This document shows, in pieces, positions 1-9,083 of a DNA stretch of 64,000 nucleotides. Within the stretch, counting starts at the first letter, position 1. The number at the start of each line of letters is the position of its first letter. Below the pieces are notes generated by a model that worked only from the letters and a program-made list of their open reading frames with translations, did not search any database and was not told the origin of the DNA. Made by a program: the position numbers and the translations under genes. Source of the stretch: JAFDWI01 sp964449375 (lineage in GTDB: Bacteria; Actinomycetota; Acidimicrobiia; Acidimicrobiales; Iamiaceae); the NCBI GenBank assembly GCA_964449375.1, contig CAYVAS010000008.1, forward strand, positions 1 to 64,000. Direction: 5' to 3'.

Positions 1-217
1 TCGACCAGTCCAGGTCGGTCTCGCCGTTCCACTGGGAGTGCTTGGCCTTCTCGTAGAGCTTGTTCAAGCGGGGGCGGGCACCCTTCTCGTAGTCCCAGGT
101 GAAGATGGCGTCCGCGTTGTCCTGAACGGTGTGGATGGCGTCGTCGGTGTCCTCGGTGGCGATCGCGAGGATCTCGTCGACCTCGGCCAGGGCGGGATCT
201 CTTTCGTCGAGGCTCAT
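1..217 (-). CDS. Ferritin-like (diiron) protein, N-terminal fragment
   Basis: The reading frame starts at ATG 217 and runs off the left window edge after about 72 residues. It holds an acidic leader followed by the segment TWDYEKGARPRLNKLYEKAK and then a QWN..TDLDW motif. I recall this pattern from the start of actinobacterial ferritin-superfamily/AurF-like diiron proteins. The metal-binding ExxH motifs would lie outside the window, so the function is not confirmed. Its ATG overlaps the stop of the upstream TetR gene (ATGA), so the two genes are probably translationally coupled and the TetR protein may control it. Confidence 0.55.
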   Translation of the reverse strand, partial: MSLDERDPALAEVDEILAIATEDTDDAIHTVQDNADAIFTWDYEKGARPRLNKLYEKAKHSQWNGETDLDWS

Positions 218-924
218 GGTTCGGGTCCCCTTTCGGTGGTGGTGGTGGTGGTGGTTGGCGTCGGTGCGGTCCCCAGCGCATCGACCAGGCGGGAGATCAG
301 GGCTTGCCAGTCGTCGGCGTCGGGCAGGTCCAGGTCCAGCGCGTCGACCAGCAGGAAGCCGAAGCCCAGCGCGTGACAGAACAGGACCATCGAGGCGGTG
401 TCGAGGGAGCCTTCGATGCCGCCGTCGGCCTTGGCGGCCTCGATGATGGCGGTGAGCCGGTCGCGGCGCTCGAGCACGCGTTCGCGCAGGACCGCGGCGA
501 CCTCGGGGCGACGGCGGGCGGCGACGAAGGACTCCAGCAGCAGCGAAGTGCGCGGGTCGCGGTCGGGGTCCACGAGGCTGGAACCGGCGGCCAGCAGGAT
601 GTCCTCCATGCGGCCCTGGAACCGGTGGTCGGCGAAGAGCGATTCGAGCTCGTCACCGGCGTGCGGGTCGATCGCCTCGACCAGCAGCTCGGCCTTGCCC
701 GGATAGCGGGCGTAGATCGCGCCGGTGGTCACCCCGGCGCGGCGGGCGATTTCGGCGACCCCGGCCTTGTCGTAGCCGCGTTCGCCGAACACCTCGGCGG
801 CAGCCTGCAGCAGGCGGGCACCGATCTCGTCGGGCTCGGTCGACGCCACGACCCGGTCGTGGGGCTCCGGGGCCTCGGTTGGGGCCGACTCCAACAGGAC
901 GGTCGGCTCGTCCGTCACGGTCAC
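214..924 (-). CDS. TetR family transcriptional regulator
   Basis: A TetR-type N-terminal helix-turn-helix is visible (LLQAAAEVFGERGYDKAGV, then AEIARRAGVTTGAIYARY), followed by a helical ligand-binding half. Total length is about 236 residues from GTG 924. The frame stays open to a TTG at 960, but that stretch encodes Ile/Val-rich residues directly over a GATAA/TTATC inverted repeat that looks like its operator. I therefore prefer GTG 924 (or 918). The C-terminus carries seven consecutive Thr codons. It overlaps the downstream ferritin-like gene by four bases, which suggests an autoregulated two-gene operon. The ligand is unknown. Confidence 0.85.
   Translation of the reverse strand: MTVTDEPTVLLESAPTEAPEPHDRVVASTEPDEIGARLLQAAAEVFGERGYDKAGVAEIARRAGVTTGAIYARYPGKAELLVEAIDPHAGDELESLFADHRFQGRMEDILLAAGSSLVDPDRDPRTSLLLESFVAARRRPEVAAVLRERVLERRDRLTAIIEAAKADGGIEGSLDTASMVLFCHALGFGFLLVDALDLDLPDADDWQALISRLVDALGTAPTPTTTTTTTERGPEP
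235..255. repeat. GGT trinucleotide microsatellite (7 units)
   Basis: Seven perfect GGT units on the plus strand encode seven Thr (ACC) codons near the C-terminus of the TetR protein. Such a tract can vary in length without changing frame. Confidence 0.9.
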
Positions 925-933
925 ATCGGTGAT

Positions 934-949
934 GATAACGACTATTATC
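934..949. promoter_or_regulatory. Inverted repeat, likely TetR operator
   Basis: Arms GATAA and TTATC are separated by six bases, just upstream of GTG 924. It is an AT-rich island in GC-rich DNA, consistent with an autoregulatory operator that overlaps the promoter. Binding is inferred from position only. Confidence 0.55.
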
Positions 950-993
950 GCGCAAGGCAAGGAGCGGTGACGCCCGGCCCCGCCCCGCCCCGG

Positions 994-2004
994 TCAGTCC
1001 GCGTCGGGGTCGAGCAGCTCCGCCAGGGGCACCAGCGGGCGTGCGCCCACGTGGGAGATGACCTCGGCGGCCGCCTGGGATCCCAGCGTGGCGCACCGGG
1101 TCAGCGCGAAATCCCGGGTGTAGCCGTAGAGGAACCCGGCGGCGTACAGATCGCCCGCCCCGGTGGTGTCCTGGACCTCGGCCACCGGCGTGGCGGGCAC
1201 GTCGAAGCGTTCGCCGCCGGCGAAGACGATCGAACCCTTCTCGCTGCGGGTCACCGCCCAGGTCGCCGGGTGGGCCCGGGCGTGTTCGACCGCGGTCGCC
1301 AGGTCGTCGACCTCGAACAGCGAGCACAGCTCGTGCTGGTTGGCGAACACCAGGTCGATGCGTTCGTCGATCAATGCGATGAACTCGTCACGGAACCGGT
1401 CCACACAGAACGGATCCGACAGCGTGAACGCGGTGCGTCGCCCCGCCTCGTGGGCCACGTCGAAGGCCCGCTCGAGCGCGACCTTCGCCGGTGGGGCGTC
1501 CCACAGATACCCCTCGGCGTAGAGCACCTCGGCCGAGGCGACCAGATCCTCGTCGATGTCGTCGACCTGCAGGGTGCCCGCCGCGCCCAGGTACGTGCAC
1601 ATGGTGCGCTCCGCGTCCGGGGTGACCATGACCAGGCACCGTGCGGTGGCGGGGCCCTCCTCGGCCACCGCGGTCGCCGCGGTCACCCCCACCGCGGTGA
1701 TGTCGTGACGGAACACCTTGCCGAGCTGATCGTTGCGGACCTTGCCGATGAACCCGGCCCGACCCCCCAGTGAGGCCACCCCCGCAGCGGTGTTGGCCGC
1801 CGAACCGCCCGAGGCCTCCACGGCGGTGGACAGATCGGCATAGAGCGCATCGGAGGTCGCCAGGTCCACCAGTTCCATCGAGCCCTTGACCAGGCCGTGC
1901 TCGACGATGAACTCGTCGGAGGTCCGGGCGAGCACGTCGACGATCGCGCTGCCCACGGCGACGACGTCGAGGGTGGGGTCGGAGCTGGCTGGATGCTGGG
2001 TCAT
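994..2004 (-). CDS. PfkB family carbohydrate/nucleoside kinase (adenosine kinase-like)
   Basis: A 336-residue ribokinase-fold enzyme that transfers phosphate from ATP to a sugar or nucleoside hydroxyl. Visible signatures are the N-terminal GSAIVDVLA, GGSAANTAAGVASLGG with GFIGKVRNDQLG (PfkB signature 1 region), and DTTGAGDLYAAGFLYG near the C-terminus (signature 2, with the catalytic Asp and the anion hole). The SMELVD segment and overall layout resemble the group often annotated as adenosine kinase in actinobacteria. The substrate cannot be fixed from sequence. The start is ATG 2004. It stands alone between the TetR gene and the NlpC/P60 gene on the same strand. Confidence 0.85.
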   Translation of the reverse strand: MTQHPASSDPTLDVVAVGSAIVDVLARTSDEFIVEHGLVKGSMELVDLATSDALYADLSTAVEASGGSAANTAAGVASLGGRAGFIGKVRNDQLGKVFRHDITAVGVTAATAVAEEGPATARCLVMVTPDAERTMCTYLGAAGTLQVDDIDEDLVASAEVLYAEGYLWDAPPAKVALERAFDVAHEAGRRTAFTLSDPFCVDRFRDEFIALIDERIDLVFANQHELCSLFEVDDLATAVEHARAHPATWAVTRSEKGSIVFAGGERFDVPATPVAEVQDTTGAGDLYAAGFLYGYTRDFALTRCATLGSQAAAEVISHVGARPLVPLAELLDPDAD

Positions 2005-2062
2005 AGAGGGCGCAGGCTACCCGTCCCACCCCCACCGGTCACTCCCGGGCCTTCGGGCAGGC

Positions 2063-3373
2063 TCAGGACCACACCACCCGGCCGTAGCCGCTCACCGACG
2101 GCCAGATCCGGTCCACCCGGATGCGGGCCCCGGTGTAGGGGGCGTTGATCATCAGCCCACCGCCGATGTAGACGCCCACGTGGTACGCGGGCGTGCCGAA
2201 GAACACCAGGTCGCCGGGCTGGGCGTCCTCGGCGTCGACCGGCGTCGCCCAGACCTGCTGGCCCTGGGACACCCGGGGCATCGAGGTCACCCCGGCGGTC
2301 TGGAAGCCCCGCAGCATCAAGCCCGAACAGTCATAGGCGTGCGGACCGGTGCCGCCCCACAGGTAGGGCTTGCCGATCTGGGCGACGATGAAGTTCAGCG
2401 CGGTCGCCGTGCGCGGATCGACGGAGCCGGGCACCACGATCGTGCCCACCGGACTCTCCACCCGGATGGACCCCTCGGGCAGCTCCACGTCGTCGGGAAG
2501 CTCATCGAGGGTGCCCGGCGCCATGCCGGGCAGCGCGGCGATCTGCAGGCGCAGCACCGCCCGGTCACGGTCGAGCTTCTCCTCGGCCTCGGTGACCCGC
2601 CGTTCCGCGGCCCGCTCGTCGGCTCGGGCCGCGCGCAGATCGGCCTGGGCGGCCTCGTGGCGTTCCCGGGCGGCGGCCGCGCTCGTGGCGGTGTCGGCCT
2701 TGGCCGCCTCGGCGTCGGCGACGTGGCGCTTGGCGTCGGTCATGGTGAAGCGCACATAGGTGCGGTAGGGCTTGACCGTCTCGCCGAACTCCACGTCGGC
2801 ATCCGCGGCCTTCTCGGAGGATCCGTAGCCGGTGTACGCGTGCAGCGCCGCGGCCTGCAGCAGACCGCGGGCGGCTTCCAGATGCTCGCCGGCTTCGTCG
2901 TCCACCGCAGAGGCGGCCTCGTAGGTCCGCCGGATGTCGCCCGCCCGGTCCGCGACCTTGCGGGTCTCGGCGATCTGTTTCAGGTAGGCCTCCTTGGCCT
3001 TGGACACCTCGACCAGATCGGCGTCGACGGTGAGCGCCGCGTGGAACAGCGGGTCCTCCTCGGCGGAGGGGATGATCGGTGCGGGCAGCGACGAGAAGCC
3101 GTTCGCGTCGGGGTCGTACAGCGACTCGTCCACCGGCGGCAACGTGGTGCCGGGCACCGTGGTCGACGTGGTGGTCGACGAGGTGGTGGTCGAACTCGGT
3201 GGGGTCGGGGCGACGGTGGTCGTCGTGGGTGGGGGGTCCACGACGGTCGTGGGCGGCGTCGTGGAGCCGCCGGGAGCGGGCTCGTCGGCCGCGGCGGGCA
3301 TCACGCCCGTCACCACCAGGACCGCGGCCGCCGCGAGCGTCGTACCGCTTCGCCAAAGGCTTCGTCGTTGCAA
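2063..3373 (-). CDS. Secreted NlpC/P60 peptidoglycan endopeptidase (RipA-like)
   Basis: A 436-residue exported cell-wall hydrolase. Residues 1-30 form a signal peptide ending in PAAADEP. A Thr/Pro-rich linker follows (about 35-85), then an Ala/Glu/Lys/Arg-rich coiled coil (about 105-270), then the C-terminal NlpC/P60 domain. Catalytic Cys349 lies in YDCSG, His398 in YHVGVYIG and the polar third residue is probably Asn410 in MINAP. This matches D,L-endopeptidases that split peptidoglycan stems during cell separation; the coiled coil may hold the enzyme inactive or recruit an activator. The tail ends in a short SGYGRVVWS strand. Confidence 0.88.
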   Translation of the reverse strand: MQRRSLWRSGTTLAAAAVLVVTGVMPAAADEPAPGGSTTPPTTVVDPPPTTTTVAPTPPSSTTTSSTTTSTTVPGTTLPPVDESLYDPDANGFSSLPAPIIPSAEEDPLFHAALTVDADLVEVSKAKEAYLKQIAETRKVADRAGDIRRTYEAASAVDDEAGEHLEAARGLLQAAALHAYTGYGSSEKAADADVEFGETVKPYRTYVRFTMTDAKRHVADAEAAKADTATSAAAARERHEAAQADLRAARADERAAERRVTEAEEKLDRDRAVLRLQIAALPGMAPGTLDELPDDVELPEGSIRVESPVGTIVVPGSVDPRTATALNFIVAQIGKPYLWGGTGPHAYDCSGLMLRGFQTAGVTSMPRVSQGQQVWATPVDAEDAQPGDLVFFGTPAYHVGVYIGGGLMINAPYTGARIRVDRIWPSVSGYGRVVWS

Positions 3374-3618
3374 CCCCAGCTACTCCTGTCGACCCGAGCG
3401 GTGGCCGCCCGTTCCGGTGCACGAGACACCGGTCACAGCACACAGACATTACCAGTGGGCGCCAGAATCGCAAGGGGTCCGGCGCCCCTCACGGTCCTGG
3501 GCCACAAGGCGTGGCCGCCGTCCGCGTCGCGGCGCCGGCGGGTCGTTCCCGCCGGCGACGGCGGTACGATCAGGGCCGCATCGCGTCCATCGTCCGAACT
3601 CTTCGAGGAGCCACGAAC

Positions 3619-6204
3619 GTGTCAGCCGCCTCCGGCACCACCAACCCCCACCGACTGCCCCGGACGGTGGTGCCGTCCCGGTACGACCTGACGCTGGAAC
3701 CCGACCTGGACGCGGCGACCTTCACCGGCACCGCCGACATCGCGGTGGACCTGATCGAGCCGTTGGACGAGATCGTCCTCAACGCCGCCGAGCTGACGAT
3801 CACCCGCGCGGAGGCGATCTACACCGACGGCACCACCCACGAGCTGGAGCCCTCCTACGACCCGGACCACGAACGGGTCACCCTGGCGCCGGTGGACGAA
3901 CCCGCACCGGCGGGGCCCGCCACGCTGTCGCTGGACTTCGACGGCATCCTCAACGACAAGCTTCGGGGCTTCTACCGTTCGACCTTCACCGACACCGAAG
4001 GCGTCACCCGCACCCTGGCCACCACCCAGTTCGAGGCGACCGACGCCCGTCGGGCCTTCCCGTGCTTCGACGAACCCGACTTCAAGGCGATCTTCGGGGT
4101 CAGCCTGATCGTCCCCGACGACCTGCTGGCGATCTCCAACGGCGCGGAGATCGAGCGAACCGACCTGGGGGGCGGCAAGGTGAAGGTCCGCTTCGCCGAC
4201 ACCATCCAGATGTCGACCTACCTGGTGGCCTTCGTCGTCGGCCCGCTGGAGGCCACCGAGGTCGTCGACGTCGACGGGGTCCCCCTCCGGGTGGTCCACC
4301 CCCTGGGTAAGAGCGGGCTCACCCGCTTCGGCCTGGACATCGGCGCGTCCGCGCTGCGCACCTTCACCGAGTACTACGGGATCCCCTACCCGGGTGACAA
4401 GGTCGACCTGGTGGCGATCCCGGACTTCGCGTTCGGCGCGATGGAGAACCTGGGCTGCATCACCTTCCGGGAGACCGCGCTGCTGGTCGACCCCGAGGTG
4501 GCCACCCAACCCGAGCTCGAACGCGTCGCCGACGTCGTGGCCCACGAGCTGGCCCACATGTGGTTCGGTGACCTGGTGACGATGCGCTGGTGGAACGGCA
4601 TCTGGCTGAACGAGGCCTTCGCCACGTTCATGGAGATGCTGGCCGTGGACCGGTTCCGCCCCGACTGGAAGCGCTGGTCGACCTTCTCGCTCAGCCGCTC
4701 GGCGGCCTTCGACACCGACGCGCTGGCCTCCACCCGGCCGATCGAGTACCCGGTGGAGTCCCCCGCCGACGCCGAGGGCATGTTCGACATCCTCACCTAC
4801 GAAAAGGGCGCCTCGGTGCTGCGCATGCTCGAACAGCACCTGGGTCCCGACCAGTTCCGGACCGGTATCCGCCAGTACCTGAAGACCCACGCCTACGCCA
4901 ACACCGAGACCAGCGACCTGTGGGACGCGCTGGCCGCCGCCACCGACGCGCCCGTGCGCACGATCGCGGAGAGCTGGATCTTCCAGGGCGGCCACCCCCT
5001 GGTCGAGGTGGCCCGCGGGGACGAACCGAACCAGCTCGTGATCTCCCAGCGGTTGTTCCGCTACCTGGACAGCTCCGACGAGGCCACCTGGGTGGTGCCC
5101 GTCGGGCTGCGGTGGGCCGACGCGGACGGCCGGACCCACGACACCGACGTGCGGCTGGAGGGGACCTCGACGACCGTCACCCTGGACGCCGAACCGGCCT
5201 GGGTGATCGCCAACCGGGGCGCGGCCGGGTTCTACCGCACCAGCTACGCCCCCGACCTGCGCGCCGCGCTCGCCGAGGTGGCCCTGGACGTCGCCGAGCC
5301 CACCGAGCGCTACACGCTGGTGGACGACACCTGGGCCTCGGTCGTCGCCGGAGCCACGCCGCTGTCGGAGGACGTCGCCCTGATCCGGGCGCTGGCCGCC
5401 GACGAGGACCTGGCGGTGTGGCGCCGCATCGCGGGGGTGCTGTCGAACCTGGCCCGGATCGCCCACGGCGACACCACCGCCACCGAAGCCGTCGCGGCCT
5501 TCGTGCGCGAGGTCGCCGGCCCCCTCGCCGACCGGCTGGGCCCGACCGCGGCGACCGACGAGAACGAGCGGGTCACCAACCTGCGGGCCACCGTGTTCGA
5601 GCTGCTCGGCTCCCACGGCGACGTCGCCGAAGTACGACAGCGGGCCGAGGGGATCGTGGACCGGGCCATCTCGGGCACCCCGGAACCCGGCGACGACCCT
5701 TCCCTCACCGACGCCGCGGTCCGCGTCGTGGCCGAGCACCTGGACACCAGCGGCTTCGAACGGTTCCTCGGCGCGTCCGACGCGGCGACCACCCCCCAGG
5801 ACACGCTGCGCTACCTGGGTGCGCTGGCCGACGTGCGTGACTCCAAGGTGTTCAACCAGCTCCTCGACCTGCTCGCCGGCGACCGGGTGCGCACCCAGGA
5901 CGTGGGCCTGATCCTCAACCGGTCGCTGATGAACCCGGCCAACGCTGCGGCCGCCTGGGCCTTCGTCGAGGGCAACTGGGACTCGCTGCTCGAACGGTTG
6001 CCCTCGAACGCGATCTCCCGCATGGTCACCGGCGTGCGGACCTTCACCGACCCGACCCTGGGCGACCGCGTCGCCGAGTTCTTCGCCGCGCACCCGGTGC
6101 CCCAGGCCGCCAAGGCCTTCGCCCAGCACACCGAGCGGATGCAGGTCATGGTCGCGCTGGCCCAGCGCGAGCGGGCCGGGCTGACCGCGGCCCTGGGAGG
6201 CTGA
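3619..6204 (+). CDS. pepN: Aminopeptidase N (M1 metallopeptidase)
   Basis: An 861-residue zinc aminopeptidase that removes N-terminal residues from peptides in the cytoplasm. The substrate motif GAMEN is at residues 273-277, and the zinc site is HELAH 309-313 with the third ligand Glu332 in NEAF (HEXXH-18-E). The length is normal for the actinobacterial PepN family, including the C-terminal ERAP1-like helical domain. I chose GTG 3619, preceded by GAGGAG with 8-base spacing, over the much longer open frame upstream, which is non-coding in character. The next gene starts 9 bases after the stop. Confidence 0.93.
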   Translation: MSAASGTTNPHRLPRTVVPSRYDLTLEPDLDAATFTGTADIAVDLIEPLDEIVLNAAELTITRAEAIYTDGTTHELEPSYDPDHERVTLAPVDEPAPAGPATLSLDFDGILNDKLRGFYRSTFTDTEGVTRTLATTQFEATDARRAFPCFDEPDFKAIFGVSLIVPDDLLAISNGAEIERTDLGGGKVKVRFADTIQMSTYLVAFVVGPLEATEVVDVDGVPLRVVHPLGKSGLTRFGLDIGASALRTFTEYYGIPYPGDKVDLVAIPDFAFGAMENLGCITFRETALLVDPEVATQPELERVADVVAHELAHMWFGDLVTMRWWNGIWLNEAFATFMEMLAVDRFRPDWKRWSTFSLSRSAAFDTDALASTRPIEYPVESPADAEGMFDILTYEKGASVLRMLEQHLGPDQFRTGIRQYLKTHAYANTETSDLWDALAAATDAPVRTIAESWIFQGGHPLVEVARGDEPNQLVISQRLFRYLDSSDEATWVVPVGLRWADADGRTHDTDVRLEGTSTTVTLDAEPAWVIANRGAAGFYRTSYAPDLRAALAEVALDVAEPTERYTLVDDTWASVVAGATPLSEDVALIRALAADEDLAVWRRIAGVLSNLARIAHGDTTATEAVAAFVREVAGPLADRLGPTAATDENERVTNLRATVFELLGSHGDVAEVRQRAEGIVDRAISGTPEPGDDPSLTDAAVRVVAEHLDTSGFERFLGASDAATTPQDTLRYLGALADVRDSKVFNQLLDLLAGDRVRTQDVGLILNRSLMNPANAAAAWAFVEGNWDSLLERLPSNAISRMVTGVRTFTDPTLGDRVAEFFAAHPVPQAAKAFAQHTERMQVMVALAQRERAGLTAALGG

Positions 6205-6212
6205 TCGAGCCG

Positions 6213-7514
6213 GTGCACCGACTCGACGACGTCACCCACCGCGCGCCGTTGCGCGCTCCGAGCGCCAAGATGGGTCCGTTGCGCACCAGCGCGCACCTGG
6301 TGCTCGGCTCGGGCCGGTTCGACACCCTGGCCGACTGGCGGGCCCGCACCCGCCGCGGCGGTGGACCCCACGCCCGCGGCGTGCGGGTGTTCGCGGTGGA
6401 ACCCACCAGCGTGCAGATCGACTGGGCCGTGCTGGGTCCCGGCCCGGTGACGGTCCGGGCCGCCGACACCGCCGTGGAGCTGGTCGCCGACGGCGGTCCG
6501 GGCGCGGTGACCCTCGACGACCTGCCATCGGGCCGCTCCCTGACCGTGACGATCACCGGCGACGGCGTCCCCGGCGACGGCGACGCGGACGGGACGATCC
6601 GTCTGGCGGTGACCACCCCCGAACCACCGCCCGGCGCGGAGCTCGCCCGGATCGCCACGATCAACGACGCGCACGTCGGCGAGACGACCTTCGGGTACCT
6701 GCACACCATCGGCGAGGACCGCACCACACCGCCTGCCCAGACCCACACCCTGCGGGCGGTCCGCGCCGCGGCGGCCGAGGCACTGGCGTGGGGGGCGCAA
6801 CGTTTCGTGGGCAAGGGCGACATCGTGGACCAGTCCCACCCCGGGAACTGGGCCGCGACCGTCGACGCGCTCGGTGACCTGCCGATCCCGGTTCACGTGA
6901 TCGCCGGCAACCACGAGGTCAAGAAGCGCCGCTCGATCGACCCGGGCGACGCGCTGGCCGGCACACCGATCCACTACACCGACCACGTCGAATCGGTGGA
7001 CCTGGGCGGTGCGTCGCTGGTGCTGGTGAACACGTCGCTGCCCGACCACGAACGCGGCAGCCTGAACGGTACCGGCGACGCGTTGGAGCAGGTGCTGGCC
7101 GAGGCCGAAGGCGGCGCCCTGGTGACCCTGCACCACCACCTGCGCACCGGCACCGCGCTGAGCGCCTGGCCGGTGGGGGTGCCCCGCCGGGAAGCCGCCC
7201 CGGTGCTGGACCGGATCGCCCGCGTCCACCCCGACACGATGATCACCAGCGGTCACGTCCACCGGAACCGGTTGCGCCGCCACGGCCCGCTGGTGGTGAC
7301 CTGCGTGGGCTCGGTCAAGGACTACCCGGGCGTGTGGGCGGGCTACGTGTTCCACGAGGGTGGCATGCGCCAGGTGATCCGGCGGGTGGCCGAACCCTCG
7401 GTGATCGCCTGGACCGACCGCACCGGCGACGCCCTGGGCGGGCTCTACCGCTTCTGGACCCCCTCCAGCCTCGCCAAGCGCTGCCCGGTGCTGACCTGGA
7501 GATCGACGACCTGA
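6213..7514 (+). CDS. Metallophosphoesterase family protein
   Basis: A 433-residue protein with a beta-rich N-terminal part (about 50-140, possibly a fibronectin-III-like or purple-acid-phosphatase-like fold) followed by a calcineurin-type phosphoesterase domain. Metal-binding motifs seen in order are the INDAH start, GKGDIVDQ, GNHE and GHVHR. No signal peptide is visible. The GTG start at 6213 follows pepN by 8 bases, so the two are probably cotranscribed. The substrate is unknown; cyclic nucleotides or phosphoesters are possible. Confidence 0.78.
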   Translation: MHRLDDVTHRAPLRAPSAKMGPLRTSAHLVLGSGRFDTLADWRARTRRGGGPHARGVRVFAVEPTSVQIDWAVLGPGPVTVRAADTAVELVADGGPGAVTLDDLPSGRSLTVTITGDGVPGDGDADGTIRLAVTTPEPPPGAELARIATINDAHVGETTFGYLHTIGEDRTTPPAQTHTLRAVRAAAAEALAWGAQRFVGKGDIVDQSHPGNWAATVDALGDLPIPVHVIAGNHEVKKRRSIDPGDALAGTPIHYTDHVESVDLGGASLVLVNTSLPDHERGSLNGTGDALEQVLAEAEGGALVTLHHHLRTGTALSAWPVGVPRREAAPVLDRIARVHPDTMITSGHVHRNRLRRHGPLVVTCVGSVKDYPGVWAGYVFHEGGMRQVIRRVAEPSVIAWTDRTGDALGGLYRFWTPSSLAKRCPVLTWRSTT

Positions 7515-7539
7515 CCGCAGCGATCCGACCGCCCGCAGC

Positions 7540-8751
7540 TCAGCCGAATCCCGCGCGGGCCTCGTCGAAACCGATGCCCTCGGCGATCCGGGCCCGGAGC
7601 TGCACCACGTGGCGGGGCCGATTCATGCCCAGCACCCCCACCAGACGCCCGGCCCGGCCGAACAGGGCGACGAAGCGCCGCTCGGCCAACGAACCGTCGA
7701 CCACCACCATCTGGTCGTCGGCGCGAATCCTGCCGGCCAGCTGCAGTTTGCGGTCGTACTGATCGGACCAGAACCAGGGCACCGTTCCGAACGGCACGGC
7801 GGCGTCACCGGCGAGCAGTGACGCCGCGGCGTGTTCGCCCATGGCCATCGCGTGGTCCCAGTGCTCGATGCGCATCGGCTCGTCGTCGAAGACCGGGTTG
7901 GGCCAGCGCGCCACGTCGCCGGCGGCGACCACCCCGGGCGCCGCGTGGCACGTCGGATCGCACACGACACCGTCGTCGATCTGCAGGCCCGACCCTTCCA
8001 ACCAGTCGGTGGCGGGGACGACCCCGATGCCCACCACCACCGTGGAGGTGTCGATCGCCGCGCCGTCGGTCGTCACCACCCGACGCACCCGCCCGGTGGC
8101 GTCGGCCTCCAGGTGGTCCACGCCCGTGCCCAGACGCAGATCCACCCCGTGGTCCCGGTGCAACTCGGCGAACACCGTTCCCACCTCCACCCCGAGTGCC
8201 CGGGCCATGGGCACCTCCAGGGGTTCGACCAGGCACACCTCGACCCCCAGACCGCGGCAGGTCGCCGCGATCTCCGCGCCGATGAAGCCGGCGCCCACCA
8301 CGACCACCGGCCCGGAGGCGGTGCCGGCGGTGATCTCGGCGCGCAGCGCGGCGGCGTCGTCGAGGGTGCGCACCATGTGCACCCCGGCCATCGCCTCGGC
8401 TCCGGGCAAGGTCCGGGGCACCGACCCGGTCGCGATCACGATGCCGTCCGCGGTCAGCTCGGACCCGTCGCTCAGGGTCAGGGTCCGGTTGGGCGCGTCC
8501 AGGGCGGTGGCGGCCACCCCGAGCCGCCAGTGCGCGTCCAGTTCCGGGGCGTCGGCGCCGGGCAGGCCCAGGCGGTCCGCGTCCCAGTCTCCGGCCAGGT
8601 ACTGCTTGGTCAGCGGCGGCCGGTCATAGGGCCGGTGTGGTTCGGCCCCGATCAGTTCCAAGTGTCCGGTGAAGCCCGCCCGCCGCAGCGCGCCGGCCGC
8701 AGCCAGCCCGGCGGTGGAGGCGCCGACGACCGCGATCGAGTCCAGGGTCAA
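7540..8751 (-). CDS. FAD-dependent ferredoxin reductase
   Basis: A 403-residue NAD(P)H:ferredoxin reductase of the rubredoxin/putidaredoxin reductase type. It has an N-terminal FAD dinucleotide fold (VVGASTAGLAAAGALRRAG), the RPPLTKQYL segment typical of the family, an NAD-binding fold (VVVGAGFIGAEIAATCRGLG), and an AAGDVARW motif close to the flavin. It starts at TTG 8751, which overlaps the ferredoxin stop (TTGA), so the pair is translationally coupled. Such pairs normally feed electrons to a cytochrome P450 or Rieske oxygenase, but neither lies in this window. Confidence 0.9.
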   Translation of the reverse strand: MTLDSIAVVGASTAGLAAAGALRRAGFTGHLELIGAEPHRPYDRPPLTKQYLAGDWDADRLGLPGADAPELDAHWRLGVAATALDAPNRTLTLSDGSELTADGIVIATGSVPRTLPGAEAMAGVHMVRTLDDAAALRAEITAGTASGPVVVVGAGFIGAEIAATCRGLGVEVCLVEPLEVPMARALGVEVGTVFAELHRDHGVDLRLGTGVDHLEADATGRVRRVVTTDGAAIDTSTVVVGIGVVPATDWLEGSGLQIDDGVVCDPTCHAAPGVVAAGDVARWPNPVFDDEPMRIEHWDHAMAMGEHAAASLLAGDAAVPFGTVPWFWSDQYDRKLQLAGRIRADDQMVVVDGSLAERRFVALFGRAGRLVGVLGMNRPRHVVQLRARIAEGIGFDEARAGFG

Positions 8752-8942
8752 TCCTCGACGATGGAGATGGCCTGTTTCGGGCAGCGCCGCACGGCCTCTT
8801 CGATGTTGGGCCGCTTGGACTCGTCGGGGTGCTCGTCGAGGATGTAGAGGAAGTCGTCGTCACGGACCTCGAAGACCGTGGGTTCGATTCCCATACAGAT
8901 CGCGTTGGACTCACACAGGTCGAAGTCGACGACCACCTTCAT
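8748..8942 (-). CDS. Small 3Fe-4S ferredoxin
   Basis: A 64-residue acidic ferredoxin. The cluster ligands are Cys10, Cys16 and Cys54 in the pattern C-x2-N-x2-C ... C-P. The fourth-ligand position holds Asn13, which marks the 3Fe-4S group known from mycobacterial P450-associated ferredoxins, where this residue varies. It overlaps the reductase gene by four bases, and the reductase is its likely electron source. The terminal electron acceptor is not encoded nearby. Confidence 0.9.
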   Translation of the reverse strand: MKVVVDFDLCESNAICMGIEPTVFEVRDDDFLYILDEHPDESKRPNIEEAVRRCPKQAISIVED

Positions 8943-9083
8943 GTTGCACTCCTCCAGGTCGGGTCGTGCCGCGGCCCACGGAACGAGCTCGGTTCTGCCA
9001 TTGCCATTCGCACCCTAATCGCGCCGATGCGGCGCGCACCGTCGCCGCGCCAAAGGGACCGACTTCCCGGGCCCGGCATCGAC

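Noticed and set aside
3622..6129. An 835-residue minus-strand frame opposite pepN
   Set aside because: A shadow frame of the high-GC pepN gene, full of Val/Gly/His runs with no motif.
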